A DNA stretch of 64,000 nt from Clostridium brassicae (GCF_026738875.1 NZ_JAPQFJ010000010.1:62001-126000), one strand, 5' to 3'. Shown: positions 1 through 9,124, counted from the first letter of the stretch. Program-made: numbers and translations. The notes: a model not told the origin generated them from the letters alone.

Positions 1-1823
1 ATAGCTTTTTTCGTTATTGATTTAACATTTGAAGTTCTTCCATCTTCAGATTTTGGAACTTCTATTTTACCTGAATCTATTAAAGCAGCCGCAATAGATC
101 TGTCTTTTTCATTCCAATTTGTACCTATTATTTTCCAGTTTTTATCTAAATCAGCAGTTATGACTCCTTTTTTTATGTTTTTGATATAATCCTTTATTAG
201 TTCCCTTATAGGAGTGCCATTATGAACGTCTTTTTCTAAAAGTTTTGGAAGAGTACCATCTTTAAATACTCCACCTTCAGTTTTTGATAATTGGGAATTA
301 TATCTATAGTTATTAACTGCTAATTTAAGTAAGTCGCTATCTTTTATTGGAGTACCGTCCATCTTTCTTAAATTAGCTATTCTGTTTCCTGGAGTCTTAC
401 TAATATCTATGTCGTATTTAACTCCTGAGAACATGTCATAATTATATCCTCTTATATTTTCATTGAAAGATATAGTTAAATCGCCAGGTTTGTATGTATT
501 ATAGAATGTAGCCGACCATTCCATATATTCTTTTAATTGTTTTCCTGTAACTTGTAGTAAATATAAAGTGTTGTCATATTTATATATTAGTGATGCATCA
601 GAACTTTTTATAGGACCTTTTTTCATATTAGCATCAGATCTAAAAGCAGCAGCAGCGCCAACATCTGCACCACTATAATGCATTTGAACTTTGTTGATTA
701 AATCAATCATTGCAGTATCTTCTACTTGGGCTGTAGGAATACCTTTTATTTTTTCAGGACCAACTAAATCTGCATCTTTCAATTCGCCAATGATAGTATT
801 TGCATCTTTAATAGCCATATCATGACATGGTTTTAAAACTTTTACAAGTTCATTATCTGCTTCATAATTTATTTTTTTAGTTTTAGGATCTTTAATGTAT
901 AGTACTTGTGAAGTAATGTCTTTTGATTTATTTTCTATAGTATATTTTCCATATTTTTTAACTAATTTTATATCTATTTTGGCTAAAGTATTTGCACCAC
1001 TTTGATTTTCTACAAACAATACGTTGTTGAGTAATTTACCATCTACAGCTTTATGTTCATGAGCACCTATAATAGCTGTAAGTTCAGGACAAGCTTTTGC
1101 TAAGTTTTCAGCAGAATCAGAATGCTGATATTCTCTACCATGACTAGTATGATTAACAGCAATCATTAAATCTACTTTGTCTTTTATTTTAGATATAATT
1201 TTTTTTGTCTCATCAATAGGACTTGTTACTTTATAATCTTTTAAATTAGGACCATCCCATTTAGTTATATTAGGATTAGTCATACCAATAATACCAATTT
1301 TAACTCCTGATTTCTCTATTATTTTATAAGGTTGTCCAAGAAGAGAACCATCTTTTTTATAAACATTTCCACAAAGAATAGTTGCCTTGGCTTGGCTCAT
1401 TATTTTCTCAAGGGTAGGGATTCCATAATTAAATTCATGATTTCCAAGAGTTATTGTGTCATAACCCATATAGTTCATAGCAGTTATCATAGGATTTTTT
1501 TCGTCTAAGAATAGGTTTTGAGAATTACCTTGAATTATGTCTCCAGCGTCTAATAAGAGTGTATTTGAATTGGAGCTTTTTAAAGATTTGACTAAAGTTG
1601 ATATTTGAACTAAACTTCCAGTTTTATCTTCGCTATTAGTTGCATAGTCATAAGGCATAAATTTTCCATGAGTATCACTAGTAGCAAGTATTTGGAGTGT
1701 TAAAGTGTTAGTGTTATTTTCAGTAGCAAAGGCATTATTAGAAAATATTATACCTAAAACCATTAATAATGTAAGTACAAAGGATGTCATTTTTTTAAAT
1801 TTATTGGACTTTAACATTGTCAT
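1..1823 (-). CDS. secreted 5'-nucleotidase / cyclic-nucleotide phosphodiesterase, 3' end cut by window edge
   Basis: The gene reads leftward and runs off the window, leaving about 607 codons without a stop. The N-terminus is a typical signal peptide (basic MTMLKSNKFKK followed by a hydrophobic stretch ending ...NNAFA). The mature part opens with the calcineurin-like metallophosphoesterase motifs TSDTHGKF, DAGDIIQGN, GNHEFNYG, NHTSHGRE and GAHEHK, which bind the two metals. A 5'-nucleotidase C-terminal domain follows, with AAAFRSD and a YNSQLSKTEGG substrate-loop-like segment. The family hydrolyses extracellular nucleotides for phosphate or nucleoside scavenging. The start is ATG 1823 or ATG 1817, both behind a GGGGG ribosome site at 1828-1834. 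A wall anchor, if any, lies outside the window. The general family is secure; UshA-like versus CpdB/YfkN-like specificity is not. Confidence 0.9.
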   Translation of the reverse strand, partial: MTMLKSNKFKKMTSFVLTLLMVLGIIFSNNAFATENNTNTLTLQILATSDTHGKFMPYDYATNSEDKTGSLVQISTLVKSLKSSNSNTLLLDAGDIIQGNSQNLFLDEKNPMITAMNYMGYDTITLGNHEFNYGIPTLEKIMSQAKATILCGNVYKKDGSLLGQPYKIIEKSGVKIGIIGMTNPNITKWDGPNLKDYKVTSPIDETKKIISKIKDKVDLMIAVNHTSHGREYQHSDSAENLAKACPELTAIIGAHEHKAVDGKLLNNVLFVENQSGANTLAKIDIKLVKKYGKYTIENKSKDITSQVLYIKDPKTKKINYEADNELVKVLKPCHDMAIKDANTIIGELKDADLVGPEKIKGIPTAQVEDTAMIDLINKVQMHYSGADVGAAAAFRSDANMKKGPIKSSDASLIYKYDNTLYLLQVTGKQLKEYMEWSATFYNTYKPGDLTISFNENIRGYNYDMFSGVKYDIDISKTPGNRIANLRKMDGTPIKDSDLLKLAVNNYRYNSQLSKTEGGVFKDGTLPKLLEKDVHNGTPIRELIKDYIKNIKKGVITADLDKNWKIIGTNWNEKDRSIAAALIDSGKIEVPKSEDGRTSNVKSITKKA

Positions 1824-1940
1824 TCATCCCCCTTAAATGTTATTAAATGTTAATTTTAGGTTAACATATATATATATGAATGTAAATACAAAATATGTTA
1901 AAATCCATATAATTGTGAAAACGTTTTTTTGTGATAAAGT

Positions 1941-1962
1941 AATTTGTTATAGATAACAAATT
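1941..1962. promoter_or_regulatory. perfect palindrome, possible operator
   Basis: Two perfect 10-base arms (AATTTGTTAT and ATAACAAATT) flank a two-base centre. It lies about 120 bases upstream of the secreted nucleotidase start, in a 310-base stretch (1824-2133) with no gene. A repressor or activator site is an inference. The half-site spacing is 2 bases shorter than the Rex consensus, so Rex is not favoured. Confidence 0.4.
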
Positions 1963-2133
1963 CAACTAAAGAAACGTATCCAGGCGTATTCATGGGTGAT
2001 TTAAAACGATATTTTAAGGAAAATTAAATATATTATATATAATTTATCTTAAATAGGAATATATTATATGAATTTATGAAAATTTATGATATAATAAAAT
2101 TCGTCATTTAAGCAAAGTACGAAAAATTAAATT

Positions 2134-2210
<77 letters not shown>

Positions 2211-2219
2211 ATATAATAT

Positions 2220-2293
2220 GCGGGTATGGTTCAATGGTAGAACGTCAGCCTTCCAAGCTGAACACAGGGGTTCGATTCCCCTTACCCGCTCCA
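2220..2293 (+). tRNA. tRNA-Gly (anticodon TCC)
   Basis: Acceptor GCGGGTA pairs with TACCCGC. The anticodon stem TCAGC/GCTGA holds loop CTTCCAA with anticodon TCC, and the T arm has GGGGTTCGATTCCCC. The CCA tail is encoded. A strong terminator hairpin begins at its last base. Confidence 0.97.
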
Positions 2294-2329
2294 CAGAAAA
2301 AGCATCTTATTATAAGATGCTTTTTCTGT
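2293..2329. terminator. bidirectional rho-independent terminator between tRNA-Gly and brnQ
   Basis: A 17-base perfect inverted repeat (2293-2309 with 2313-2329) has a 3-base loop. The arms carry A and T runs, so it can terminate the tRNA transcript rightward and the brnQ transcript leftward. Confidence 0.9.
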
Positions 2330-2373
2330 TGGTTTGAGTGATTCTGATTATAAGAATACTTTACATGGAAATA

Positions 2374-3672
2374 TTATATATGAGGTTCATTAGATAAATT
2401 AGAGTGTTTCAATAAAAAGGTTGAAATAAATCCTCCGATAATAGCGGGTGTAATCCATGCAAATCCATATTTTGATAAAGGCAATACATTAATTATGGTA
2501 CTAAAAAAAGAAGTGTTTATTTTAGCAGCAGAAGCACCATCATATAAACTTATAATAAATGCTCCTATAACAGCTCCTGTATAAGCATTTTTAGGGATAT
2601 ATTTATTAAAAATATTCATCAATATAAGAACTATAGCTATAGGATATACCATAACAAGTAGAGGAACGGAGAGTAAAACAATTTTTTCAAGACCTATATT
2701 TGCAAATATGGTACTTATAATAACGGTTATTATTACAATAATTTTATAACTTACTCTATTATTGCTTAAATCACTAAAATAATTCCCAACAGTTGCCGTT
2801 AGACCTATAGAAGTAGTTAAACAAGCTAGTGAAACGACAATACCTAGTGCTATTTTCCCAAAGTCTCCTAATAATGAATTGGTTATTGTAATTAATAAAT
2901 CAGCTTTTTCTTTATTAGGAGGAAAAATTGAATTAGTGGAAGCACCAAGGTATATTAATCCCCCATATACAAGACCAAGACCCAAGGAGGCAATTATACC
3001 TGCTTTTATTGTCATATTAATATGATCTTTTTCTGATTCATATCCTTTAGAAATTATAGAATTTAAAACTACTCCGCCAAACAATAAAGAAGCAAGGGCG
3101 TCCATAGTTTGATATCCTTCTGTAAATCCTTTAGAAAAAGGATTTACATCCATCTTAGTTACTGCAGAGCCTAGTGGTGATATGATTCCTTTAATAATTA
3201 TGAGAAAGATCATAATTAATAGAAGAGGAGTAAGTATTTTTGCTATTTTATCCACAATTTCAGAGGGTTTTATAACAAAATATAGAGTTATACCAAAAAA
3301 TATTATAGAAGATATTAATGGATTAATTTCTGGGAAAATAGGTTTTATCCCCATCTCATAAGTTGTAGCACCAGTTCTAGGAATTGCAAGTAGAGGACCT
3401 ATAGATAATATTATAATAATGGCAAATATTTTACCGAAAATAGGATTTATTTTATTGCTAATATGACTTATAGTTCCACCAGCTTTAGATACCGCAATAA
3501 TACCCAAAAGTGGCATTCCTGCTGCTGTTAAGAAGAAACCTATACCACATACAATCCAATTTTTACCTGATAATAAACCTAAGGATGGTGGGAAAATTAA
3601 GTTTCCGGCACCAAAAAACATAGCAAATAACGCAGTTCCAAGTATTAAAGTGTCTTTTGTTTTTTTATTCAT
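2374..3672 (-). CDS. brnQ: branched-chain amino acid:cation symporter BrnQ
   Basis: This 432-residue polytopic membrane protein matches the LIVCS/BrnQ carrier family in length. The conserved N-terminus includes ALFAMFFGAGNLIFPPSLG, followed by about 12 hydrophobic segments. The family imports leucine, isoleucine and valine with Na+ or H+. The ATG at 3672 has a GGGAGG ribosome site just upstream. The gene is monocistronic and sits behind a T-box leader on the same strand (about 3785-4106), so it should be induced when a branched-chain tRNA is uncharged. This fits its proposed substrate. The identification is firm; which of the three amino acids is preferred cannot be read from sequence. Confidence 0.95.
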   Translation of the reverse strand: MNKKTKDTLILGTALFAMFFGAGNLIFPPSLGLLSGKNWIVCGIGFFLTAAGMPLLGIIAVSKAGGTISHISNKINPIFGKIFAIIIILSIGPLLAIPRTGATTYEMGIKPIFPEINPLISSIIFFGITLYFVIKPSEIVDKIAKILTPLLLIMIFLIIIKGIISPLGSAVTKMDVNPFSKGFTEGYQTMDALASLLFGGVVLNSIISKGYESEKDHINMTIKAGIIASLGLGLVYGGLIYLGASTNSIFPPNKEKADLLITITNSLLGDFGKIALGIVVSLACLTTSIGLTATVGNYFSDLSNNRVSYKIIVIITVIISTIFANIGLEKIVLLSVPLLVMVYPIAIVLILMNIFNKYIPKNAYTGAVIGAFIISLYDGASAAKINTSFFSTIINVLPLSKYGFAWITPAIIGGFISTFLLKHSNLSNEPHI

Positions 3673-3706
3673 TTTGTTAGCCTCCCTTTTAAAATATATT
3701 TTTATA

Positions 3707-3775
3707 TTAGACTATGTTTTGAGAAATTGTTAAATATATAATTTTATAGATGGTATTTTTCAAAACAGAGCCTTA
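3707..3775. repeat. small inverted-repeat element, copy 1 (MITE-like)
   Basis: The left end TTAGACTATGTTTTGA and the reverse complement of the right end TAAGGCTCTGTTTTGA match closely, giving a 69-base imperfect hairpin. The same termini bound a 97-base hairpin at 7272-7368, so this is a repeated family and not a chance dyad. It lies in the brnQ 5' untranslated region between the T-box terminator and the start codon. A miniature transposable element is an inference. Confidence 0.6.
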
Positions 3776-3784
3776 AAATAAAAA

Positions 3785-4106
3785 AATCTTTCGTCCCTAA
3801 GAATATAGTTATATTCTTAGGGACGAAAGATTAGTCTTCGTGGTACCACCCTAGTTTGCAGTTGTTATAGAAACTGCCTCATATTCAGGTCGGATATAAG
3901 CTTAAATTAAGCGTCAATCGAACCATATCCCTGTATCGGGGGCATCCGTCCGCATTTACTTGAAAAATCTTTCAAATTGGCAGCTCGGGAGCTACTATTA
4001 CATATTCCTTAACGCTAATTTCCACCAAACATTAGCTCTCTGTAGTTAATGTAGAATATTTTTCTCTCCGTCATAGCTTTAATTTTGTAATCTCATTTAT
4101 AAATTA
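3785..4106 (-). ncRNA. T-box leader upstream of brnQ
   Basis: Read on the minus strand, the leader has the stem I elements (AGAGAGCTAATGTTTGGTGG near 4010-4040), the T-box core AGGGTGGTACCACG at 3839-3852, and then a long terminator hairpin (arms AATCTTTCGTCCCTAAGAAT) ending in a T run near 3785. T-boxes sense uncharged tRNA through a specifier codon and allow readthrough. The specifier region reads ATGTAATAGTAGCT; GTA (Val) or ATA (Ile) are the candidates I can place, but I cannot decide without folding. The only downstream gene is brnQ. Confidence 0.95.
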
Positions 4107-4111
4107 TTATG

Positions 4112-4140
4112 ATTATAAAATTATTTTAATCTATTGTCAA
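4112..4140 (-). promoter_or_regulatory. sigma-A promoter of the T-box/brnQ transcript
   Basis: On the minus strand, TTGACA (4140-4135) and TATAAT (4117-4112) are separated by exactly 17 bases, a full consensus vegetative promoter. Initiation near 4105 would begin just before stem I of the T-box. Confidence 0.85.
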
Positions 4141-4196
4141 TATAAATTTAAAAAATTATATTGATAGTAAAATATATTTTATGTTCCATGAATATT

Positions 4197-4382
4197 CTAT
4201 GAGTGTTCTTTAATTTTAGATATATCATCTTCTTTTATATAAGTGCTTTTGCTAACCAATTTTCTGAAATATCTTATTTGTTTATATTTAATTCCGTCTA
4301 ACTCTAAGTCTTTAATGTCTATTCTATCAGCTTTAAAGGTGATAGGTTCTTTTGAAGTCTTTAAGTATATATCTACTTGCAT
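4197..4382 (-). CDS. hypothetical small protein (61 aa)
   Basis: The ATG at 4382 has an ideal AAGGAGG ribosome site (4395-4389) six bases away, which favours it over the ATG 11 codons upstream. The product starts MQVDIYLKTSKEPITF and is hydrophilic, rich in Lys and Ile, with no membrane segment. The pattern of a short beta strand followed by alternating charged residues suggests a small soluble fold. I do not recognise the family. It stands alone, divergent from clpS and upstream of the T-box promoter. Confidence 0.6.
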   Translation of the reverse strand: MQVDIYLKTSKEPITFKADRIDIKDLELDGIKYKQIRYFRKLVSKSTYIKEDDISKIKEHS

Positions 4383-4636
4383 ATATGGCCTCCTTGTACT
4401 GTTGAATATAAGCATATTATATCACTAAATTTTTAATATATTAATTATTATTTAGTTTATAAAATAGAATTTAAAGTAGGATAAATTTAAAATAATATAA
4501 TACTTATAAGAGATTATACGATATAATATTATTAGATTTATTTCAAAATATTTAATGTATTATAATAATAAATTAAATATTTCATTAAAACATAGTTTTA
4601 TTATTAAATATATTTATAAGTTGGAGTTGTTAATGA

Positions 4637-4936
4637 ATGAAAGAAAAAGTTGTTTTTGAAGAGAATACTAAGGTTAAAATAAATAAACCTAAAATGTACA
4701 AAGTTATATTACATAATGATGATTATACAACTATGGATTTTGTAGTAGAGGTTTTGATTAAGGTGTTTAACAAAAATCCTATAGAGGCATCTAAAATAAT
4801 GTATGATGTACATAAAAGCGGAATTGGAGTTGCAGGTGTTTATCCATATGATATTGCGGCAACTAAAATTTGCAGAGTTATGAATCTGTCAGAAAAAGAG
4901 GGGTTTCCCTTAAAATTGAGTATGGAAGAGGAGTAG
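4637..4936 (+). CDS. clpS: ATP-dependent Clp protease adaptor ClpS
   Basis: At 99 residues this is the usual ClpS size. The core has the family pattern KVILHNDDYTTMDFVVEVL, with the HNDDYTTMDFV segment that forms the N-degron-binding pocket, then the VHKSGIGVAGVYPYDIA stretch that packs against the ClpA N domain. ClpS delivers proteins with destabilising N-terminal residues to ClpAP. A GGAG precedes the ATG by about 10 bases. The stop is 2 bases before the clpA start, so the pair is translationally coupled, which agrees with the adaptor-unfoldase partnership. Confidence 0.95.
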   Translation: MKEKVVFEENTKVKINKPKMYKVILHNDDYTTMDFVVEVLIKVFNKNPIEASKIMYDVHKSGIGVAGVYPYDIAATKICRVMNLSEKEGFPLKLSMEEE

Positions 4937-4938
4937 AG

Positions 4939-7206
4939 ATGAAATTAGATAATTTATTGGATGAAATGTTCAGTGCTGCATATAATCAGGCTAAAATTTT
5001 AAAACATGAATATTTTACACCAGAACATATTTTATATGCTTCATTGTTTTTTGATGAAGGAAAAGACTTTGTTAAAAGTTGTGGAGGAAATCTTGAAGAA
5101 ATTAAATCGGATTTAGAAAATTATTTTGATAAGTATATATCAAAAGTAGAGGAGAATGATCCTATTCAAACATTAGGGGTTGAAAGTGTATTTTCTTCTG
5201 CTGCAGAACATGTTATTGCCGCAGGAAAGGATGTAATTAAGTTTGGTAATATTATAGTTGCCATTTATGATGAAGAACAGTATTTTGCAAGTTATTTTTT
5301 GAGAAATCAAGGTATATCTAGATTAGATATATTAAATTATATAACTCATGGCATATCAGTAACAGATGATTTAGAAATTGAAATGTCTATAGGATATGAA
5401 GATGATAATGATGATGAAGATGATTCTTTTGAGTTTTATGAAAAAAGCAAGGAAAATAAAATAGTATTAAGTAATTATGTTACTGAGTTAACAGAAAAAG
5501 CAAGAAAAGGCAAGTTGGATCCTTTAATTGGAAGAAAAGAAATATTGAAAAAAACTGTTCAGATTTTGTCTAGAAGATCAAAGAATAATCCTGTTCATGT
5601 TGGAGATCCAGGAGTAGGTAAAACTGCAATTATAGAGGGATTAGCTCAATTGATTACAATGGAGAAAGTTCCTTATAGTCTGAAAGGAAGTAAAATATAT
5701 TCTTTAGATATGGGAGCTCTTTTAGCGGGAACTAAATACAGGGGTGATTTTGAGGAGAGAATTAAAAATGTATTAAATAAAATAAAGAAAGAAGATAAGG
5801 CTATTGTTTATATTGATGAAATTCATACAATAGTCGGAGCTGGAGCAGTTTCTGGAGGAGCCATGGATGCTTCTAATATTTTAAAACCTTTTTTAACTGA
5901 TGGTAAATTTAAGTGTATAGGTTCTACTACTTATGAAGAGTACAAGAAATTTTTTGAAAAAGATAAGGCATTATCTAGAAGATTTCAGAAAATTGAAGTG
6001 CCGGAGCCATCTAAGGAAGATACATATAAAATTCTTCTAGGATTGAAAAATACTTATGAAGAATTTCACAATGCTATTTATACAGATGAATCACTAAAAG
6101 CTGCAGTAGAATTATCTACAAAATATATAAATGATAGATATTTGCCAGATAAGGCCATTGATTTAATAGATGAAGCTGGAGCCTATTTGAGATTAGAAAT
6201 AGGAAATAAAGATGAAAAAATAATAGTAGAAGATAAACATATTGAAAAAATAGTAGCTTCTATAGCTAAAATTCCGGAGAAAAATGTTTCTACAAGAGAT
6301 ATTCAAAAATTAAAGAATTTGGATAAAAATTTAAAAGATAAGATATTTGGACAGGATAATGCTATTGATGCTATTGTTAAAGCTATTAAGAGGTCTAGAG
6401 TTGGCTTTAATGAAGAAGAAAAGCCAATTGCAAGTTTGTTGTTTGTTGGACCTACGGGAGTTGGAAAAACTGAATTATGCAAGCAGTTAGCAGAATACAT
6501 GGGCATTCCTTTAGTTAGATTTGATATGAGTGAATATCAAGAAAAACATACTGTAGCAAGATTAATAGGTTCTCCACCAGGTTATGTGGGATATGAGGAT
6601 GGGGGACTTTTAGTAGATACAATAAGAAAAACGCCCTATTGTGTTTTACTTTTAGATGAAATTGAGAAGGTTCATCCAGATGTATTAAATCTTTTGTTAC
6701 AGGTTATGGATTATGCTACTATAACAGATAATAATGGAAGAAAAGCTGATTTTAAAAATGTTATATTGATTATGACCTCTAATGCTGGTGCTGGGGATAT
6801 GGGGAAGAAAATGCTTGGTTTTGGTTCAAGAACAGTAGAAGAAGAATGCGTAACAAAAGAAGTAAAAAGAGTTTTTTCCCCTGAATTTAGAAATAGACTT
6901 GACGAAATCATAGTATTTAACAGTATAAATGAAGATATAGCATTTAGCATAGCTGAGAAAGCAATAAACCAATTTAAAGAAAAACTTTTATTGAAAAATA
7001 TTGAAGTTGAAGTTAAAAAGGAATGCTTAAAATGGATTGCTGAAAAAGGATTTTCAAAAGCATATGGTGCAAGAGAAATAATTCGTGTAGTTCAAAAGGA
7101 TATTAAAGCTATTTTTGTGGATGAGGTTCTATTTGGAAAGCTTTCAAATGGGGGTAAAGCAATTGTTTATATGGAAGATGATAGAGTGAAACTAGAGATA
7201 AAATAA
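4939..7206 (+). CDS. clpA: Clp protease ATP-binding subunit ClpA
   Basis: This double-AAA+ unfoldase has 755 residues. An N-terminal Clp repeat domain (about 1-145) precedes an acidic linker rich in Asp and Glu. D1 has Walker A GDPGVGKT and the DEIHT Walker B. D2 has GPTGVGKT, DEIEK and the ClpB/ClpA D2-small domain, with SPEFRNRLD as sensor region. The absence of a long coiled-coil middle domain and the clpS neighbour favour ClpA over ClpB or ClpC. It unfolds N-degron and other substrates into ClpP. I chose ATG 4939, behind GGAAGAGGAG and next to the clpS stop, instead of the longer in-frame start inside clpS. The Walker A uses GDP where most homologues have GEP, which is conservative. Confidence 0.95.
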   Translation: MKLDNLLDEMFSAAYNQAKILKHEYFTPEHILYASLFFDEGKDFVKSCGGNLEEIKSDLENYFDKYISKVEENDPIQTLGVESVFSSAAEHVIAAGKDVIKFGNIIVAIYDEEQYFASYFLRNQGISRLDILNYITHGISVTDDLEIEMSIGYEDDNDDEDDSFEFYEKSKENKIVLSNYVTELTEKARKGKLDPLIGRKEILKKTVQILSRRSKNNPVHVGDPGVGKTAIIEGLAQLITMEKVPYSLKGSKIYSLDMGALLAGTKYRGDFEERIKNVLNKIKKEDKAIVYIDEIHTIVGAGAVSGGAMDASNILKPFLTDGKFKCIGSTTYEEYKKFFEKDKALSRRFQKIEVPEPSKEDTYKILLGLKNTYEEFHNAIYTDESLKAAVELSTKYINDRYLPDKAIDLIDEAGAYLRLEIGNKDEKIIVEDKHIEKIVASIAKIPEKNVSTRDIQKLKNLDKNLKDKIFGQDNAIDAIVKAIKRSRVGFNEEEKPIASLLFVGPTGVGKTELCKQLAEYMGIPLVRFDMSEYQEKHTVARLIGSPPGYVGYEDGGLLVDTIRKTPYCVLLLDEIEKVHPDVLNLLLQVMDYATITDNNGRKADFKNVILIMTSNAGAGDMGKKMLGFGSRTVEEECVTKEVKRVFSPEFRNRLDEIIVFNSINEDIAFSIAEKAINQFKEKLLLKNIEVEVKKECLKWIAEKGFSKAYGAREIIRVVQKDIKAIFVDEVLFGKLSNGGKAIVYMEDDRVKLEIK

Positions 7207-7271
7207 AGGTATAAATAAATTCATTTTGATAAAATAATCTTGTTTTTGAGTAAATTATTTAGTTTTTAATA

Positions 7272-7368
7272 TAAGACTATGCTTTAATAAATTGTTGAAT
7301 TCATATAATTTTAAGAGCAATTGTAAAGTTTCATTATAATGAACTCAACAATTTAAAACATAGCCTTA
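7272..7368. repeat. small inverted-repeat element, copy 2 (MITE-like)
   Basis: A 97-base imperfect palindrome starts TAAGACTATGCTTTAA and ends in CATAGCCTTA, with long arms containing ATTGTTGA/TCAACAAT. The termini match the element at 3707-3775. It separates the convergent clpA and TauE/SafE genes and could also terminate transcription from both sides. Confidence 0.65.
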
Positions 7369-7384
7369 GGAATATTAATATAAA

Positions 7385-8167
7385 TTATAGAAAATTTTGT
7401 ATGAGTATTTTGCAAGCAAGAGAAAGAGACATGGTTATGAAAATTGGTTTGATAAGTTTAGAACCTTTATTTATAGCTAGAGAAGTTCCAAATTTAGCAC
7501 CTAAAACCATAAAAATAGCCATAGGTATACCTATTAGATAATCTATTTGTCCATGGATTGCAAAAAGTATAAGAGATGTAATGTTACTAATGAAATTTAG
7601 TAACTTTCCATTTCCAGCAGCCTGTACAAAATCAAAACCAAATATTTTTATAAGTCCAAATATTAATAAAGATCCAGTGCCTGGACCAAAAAAACCATCA
7701 TAAAATCCTAGACAAAAGGCGAGGATAATTCCTAAAAATATATTTAGCTTTGTTGTGCCTTTAAATGTACTCTCTTTTCCGATGGATTTTGAAAATATGC
7801 TATATATTCCTACGGATAAAATTAAAATTAATACTAAAGTCTCAAGAAACTTTTCATCAACTTTTAATACCGTGTTTACCCCAGCTATGGCACCTAATAA
7901 AGAAAAGGGAAGTAAATATTTTAGAAAATTAAAGTCTATTTTTTTGGACTTTATAAATTCTAGAACGCTTGTTAAAGAACCACAGGAGGCACAAAATTTA
8001 TTTGTACCTAGAGCAATATGTGGGGATACACCTGCTGCTATAAAGGCAGGTAAACTAATAAGTCCACCACCACCAGCGATGGAATCAACAAAAGCTGCTA
8101 AAAATGCAGCTACACATAAGAAAAGTATTTTTGTAATTAACGATAGAGTTAACAAAAGAAACACCAC
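7385..8167 (-). CDS. TSUP (TauE/SafE) family membrane exporter
   Basis: The 260-residue protein has about eight hydrophobic segments. It carries the family signature AAFVDSIAGGGGLISLPA near the N-terminus and GFYDGFFGPGTGS in the second half, the two-fold repeat typical of TauE/SafE permeases. Members move sulfite, sulfonates or related organic anions; the substrate here is unknown. Translation appears to start at GTG (8167 or 8164), with AGGTG partly overlapping, so the exact start is uncertain. It is monocistronic and convergent with clpA. Confidence 0.9.
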   Translation of the reverse strand: MVFLLLTLSLITKILFLCVAAFLAAFVDSIAGGGGLISLPAFIAAGVSPHIALGTNKFCASCGSLTSVLEFIKSKKIDFNFLKYLLPFSLLGAIAGVNTVLKVDEKFLETLVLILILSVGIYSIFSKSIGKESTFKGTTKLNIFLGIILAFCLGFYDGFFGPGTGSLLIFGLIKIFGFDFVQAAGNGKLLNFISNITSLILFAIHGQIDYLIGIPMAIFMVLGAKFGTSLAINKGSKLIKPIFITMSLSLACKILIQNFL

Positions 8168-8223
8168 CTAAGCATCAATAATTATGTTAAGTAATATTAT
8201 ACCTTACAATACAAAACAAAACA

Positions 8224-8372
8224 AATTTAATCAGATGACTACCTGCTCTAATACCTCCATCTTCTTCAAAGTGGGAATAAAGAATGGCTAAGTCCCTGGA
8301 TAACGATTTCTAAGCTTTGGAGGAAGTAAACTCCATCTAAAGGCAAGAACTTTGTTTATACCTTGAATTTTT
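8224..8372 (+). repeat. dispersed hairpin-bearing repeat, copy A
   Basis: This lies in the 438-base gap between the exporter and the CBS protein. It contains CAAAGTGGGAATAAAGAATGG, CTGGATAACGATTTCTAAGC and a hairpin (GCTTTGGAG...CTCCATCTAAAGGC). The same order of blocks recurs at 45557-45692 and, more diverged, at 53006-53115. I see no ORF in it. It could be a structured RNA or a remnant of a mobile element. Confidence 0.6.
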
Positions 8373-8605
8373 AACTTTGTATTAATATATATTGAATAAA
8401 GGATTAATATTTTTCTATTGCTTTGACTATAATTGATATAGGCTTTATAATTAAATTAGGTTACATTTTTTAGTTGTTAGTTTAGTATAGAATAATACAT
8501 TTTAAGTAGATGTTACATTAAGAAGGTTTAAAAGCTTAATTATCAATAATATTTAGTTATTAAGCTAATATATAAAAAATTGTATAGAGAGGTAATAGAG
8601 GGCAT

Positions 8606-9055
8606 ATGAATATAGCATTTTTTATTACACCAAAAAAAGAGGTTGTATATGAAAAGCCTAGTTCTACTATGAGGCAAGCTTTAGAAAGAATGGAACGCTA
8701 TAGATACACAGCAATACCACTTGTAGATGAAAAAGGGAGATATGTTGGGACTGTAACAGAAGGTGATTTATTATGGAAGTTAAAAAATACTGCTGATTTA
8801 AATTTTAAGAATACTGAGAAAATTTTGCTAAAGGATGTACCTACCCATATGAAGAATAAACCAGTGCACATAGATGCTGAGATAGAAGATTTAATATCAA
8901 TTTCTGTTAGTCAAAATTTTATACCTGTAATAGATGATAACGATATATTTATAGGGATAATAAAGAGAAGTGACATAATAAACTATTGTTACAAATTAAT
9001 GTATGATAGGATAATACCTAAAGAAATACAGAACAACGTATATAACTACTCTTAG
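8606..9055 (+). CDS. CBS domain-pair protein
   Basis: This 149-residue protein is essentially two CBS motifs: residues about 8-60 (YRYTAIPLVDEKGRYVGTVT) and 80-140 (FIPVIDDNDIFIGIIKRSDI). CBS pairs bind adenosyl nucleotides such as AMP or ATP and signal energy state. As a stand-alone pair with no fused channel or enzyme domain, its partner is not apparent. The ATG follows GAGGTAATAGAGGG. The gene is followed at once by a terminator, so it is monocistronic. Confidence 0.9.
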   Translation: MNIAFFITPKKEVVYEKPSSTMRQALERMERYRYTAIPLVDEKGRYVGTVTEGDLLWKLKNTADLNFKNTEKILLKDVPTHMKNKPVHIDAEIEDLISISVSQNFIPVIDDNDIFIGIIKRSDIINYCYKLMYDRIIPKEIQNNVYNYS

Positions 9056-9079
9056 CCATTCAGGATGAATGGCTTTTTT
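9054..9079 (+). terminator. terminator of CBS gene
   Basis: Stem AGCCATTCA/TGAATGGCT with a 3-base loop overlaps the stop codon and is followed by six T residues. Confidence 0.9.
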
Positions 9080-9124
9080 AGGTTTGATTATGTTTTAATT
9101 AGGCTAAAATAATGTTATTGTATA

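Noticed and set aside
1941-1962. Rex operator
   Set aside because: The TTGTTA and TAACAA halves are 4 bases apart here; the Rex consensus needs 6.
7755-8171. 138-codon plus-strand frame opposite the TauE/SafE gene
   Set aside because: The opposite strand encodes clear TSUP motifs; this frame lacks a ribosome site.
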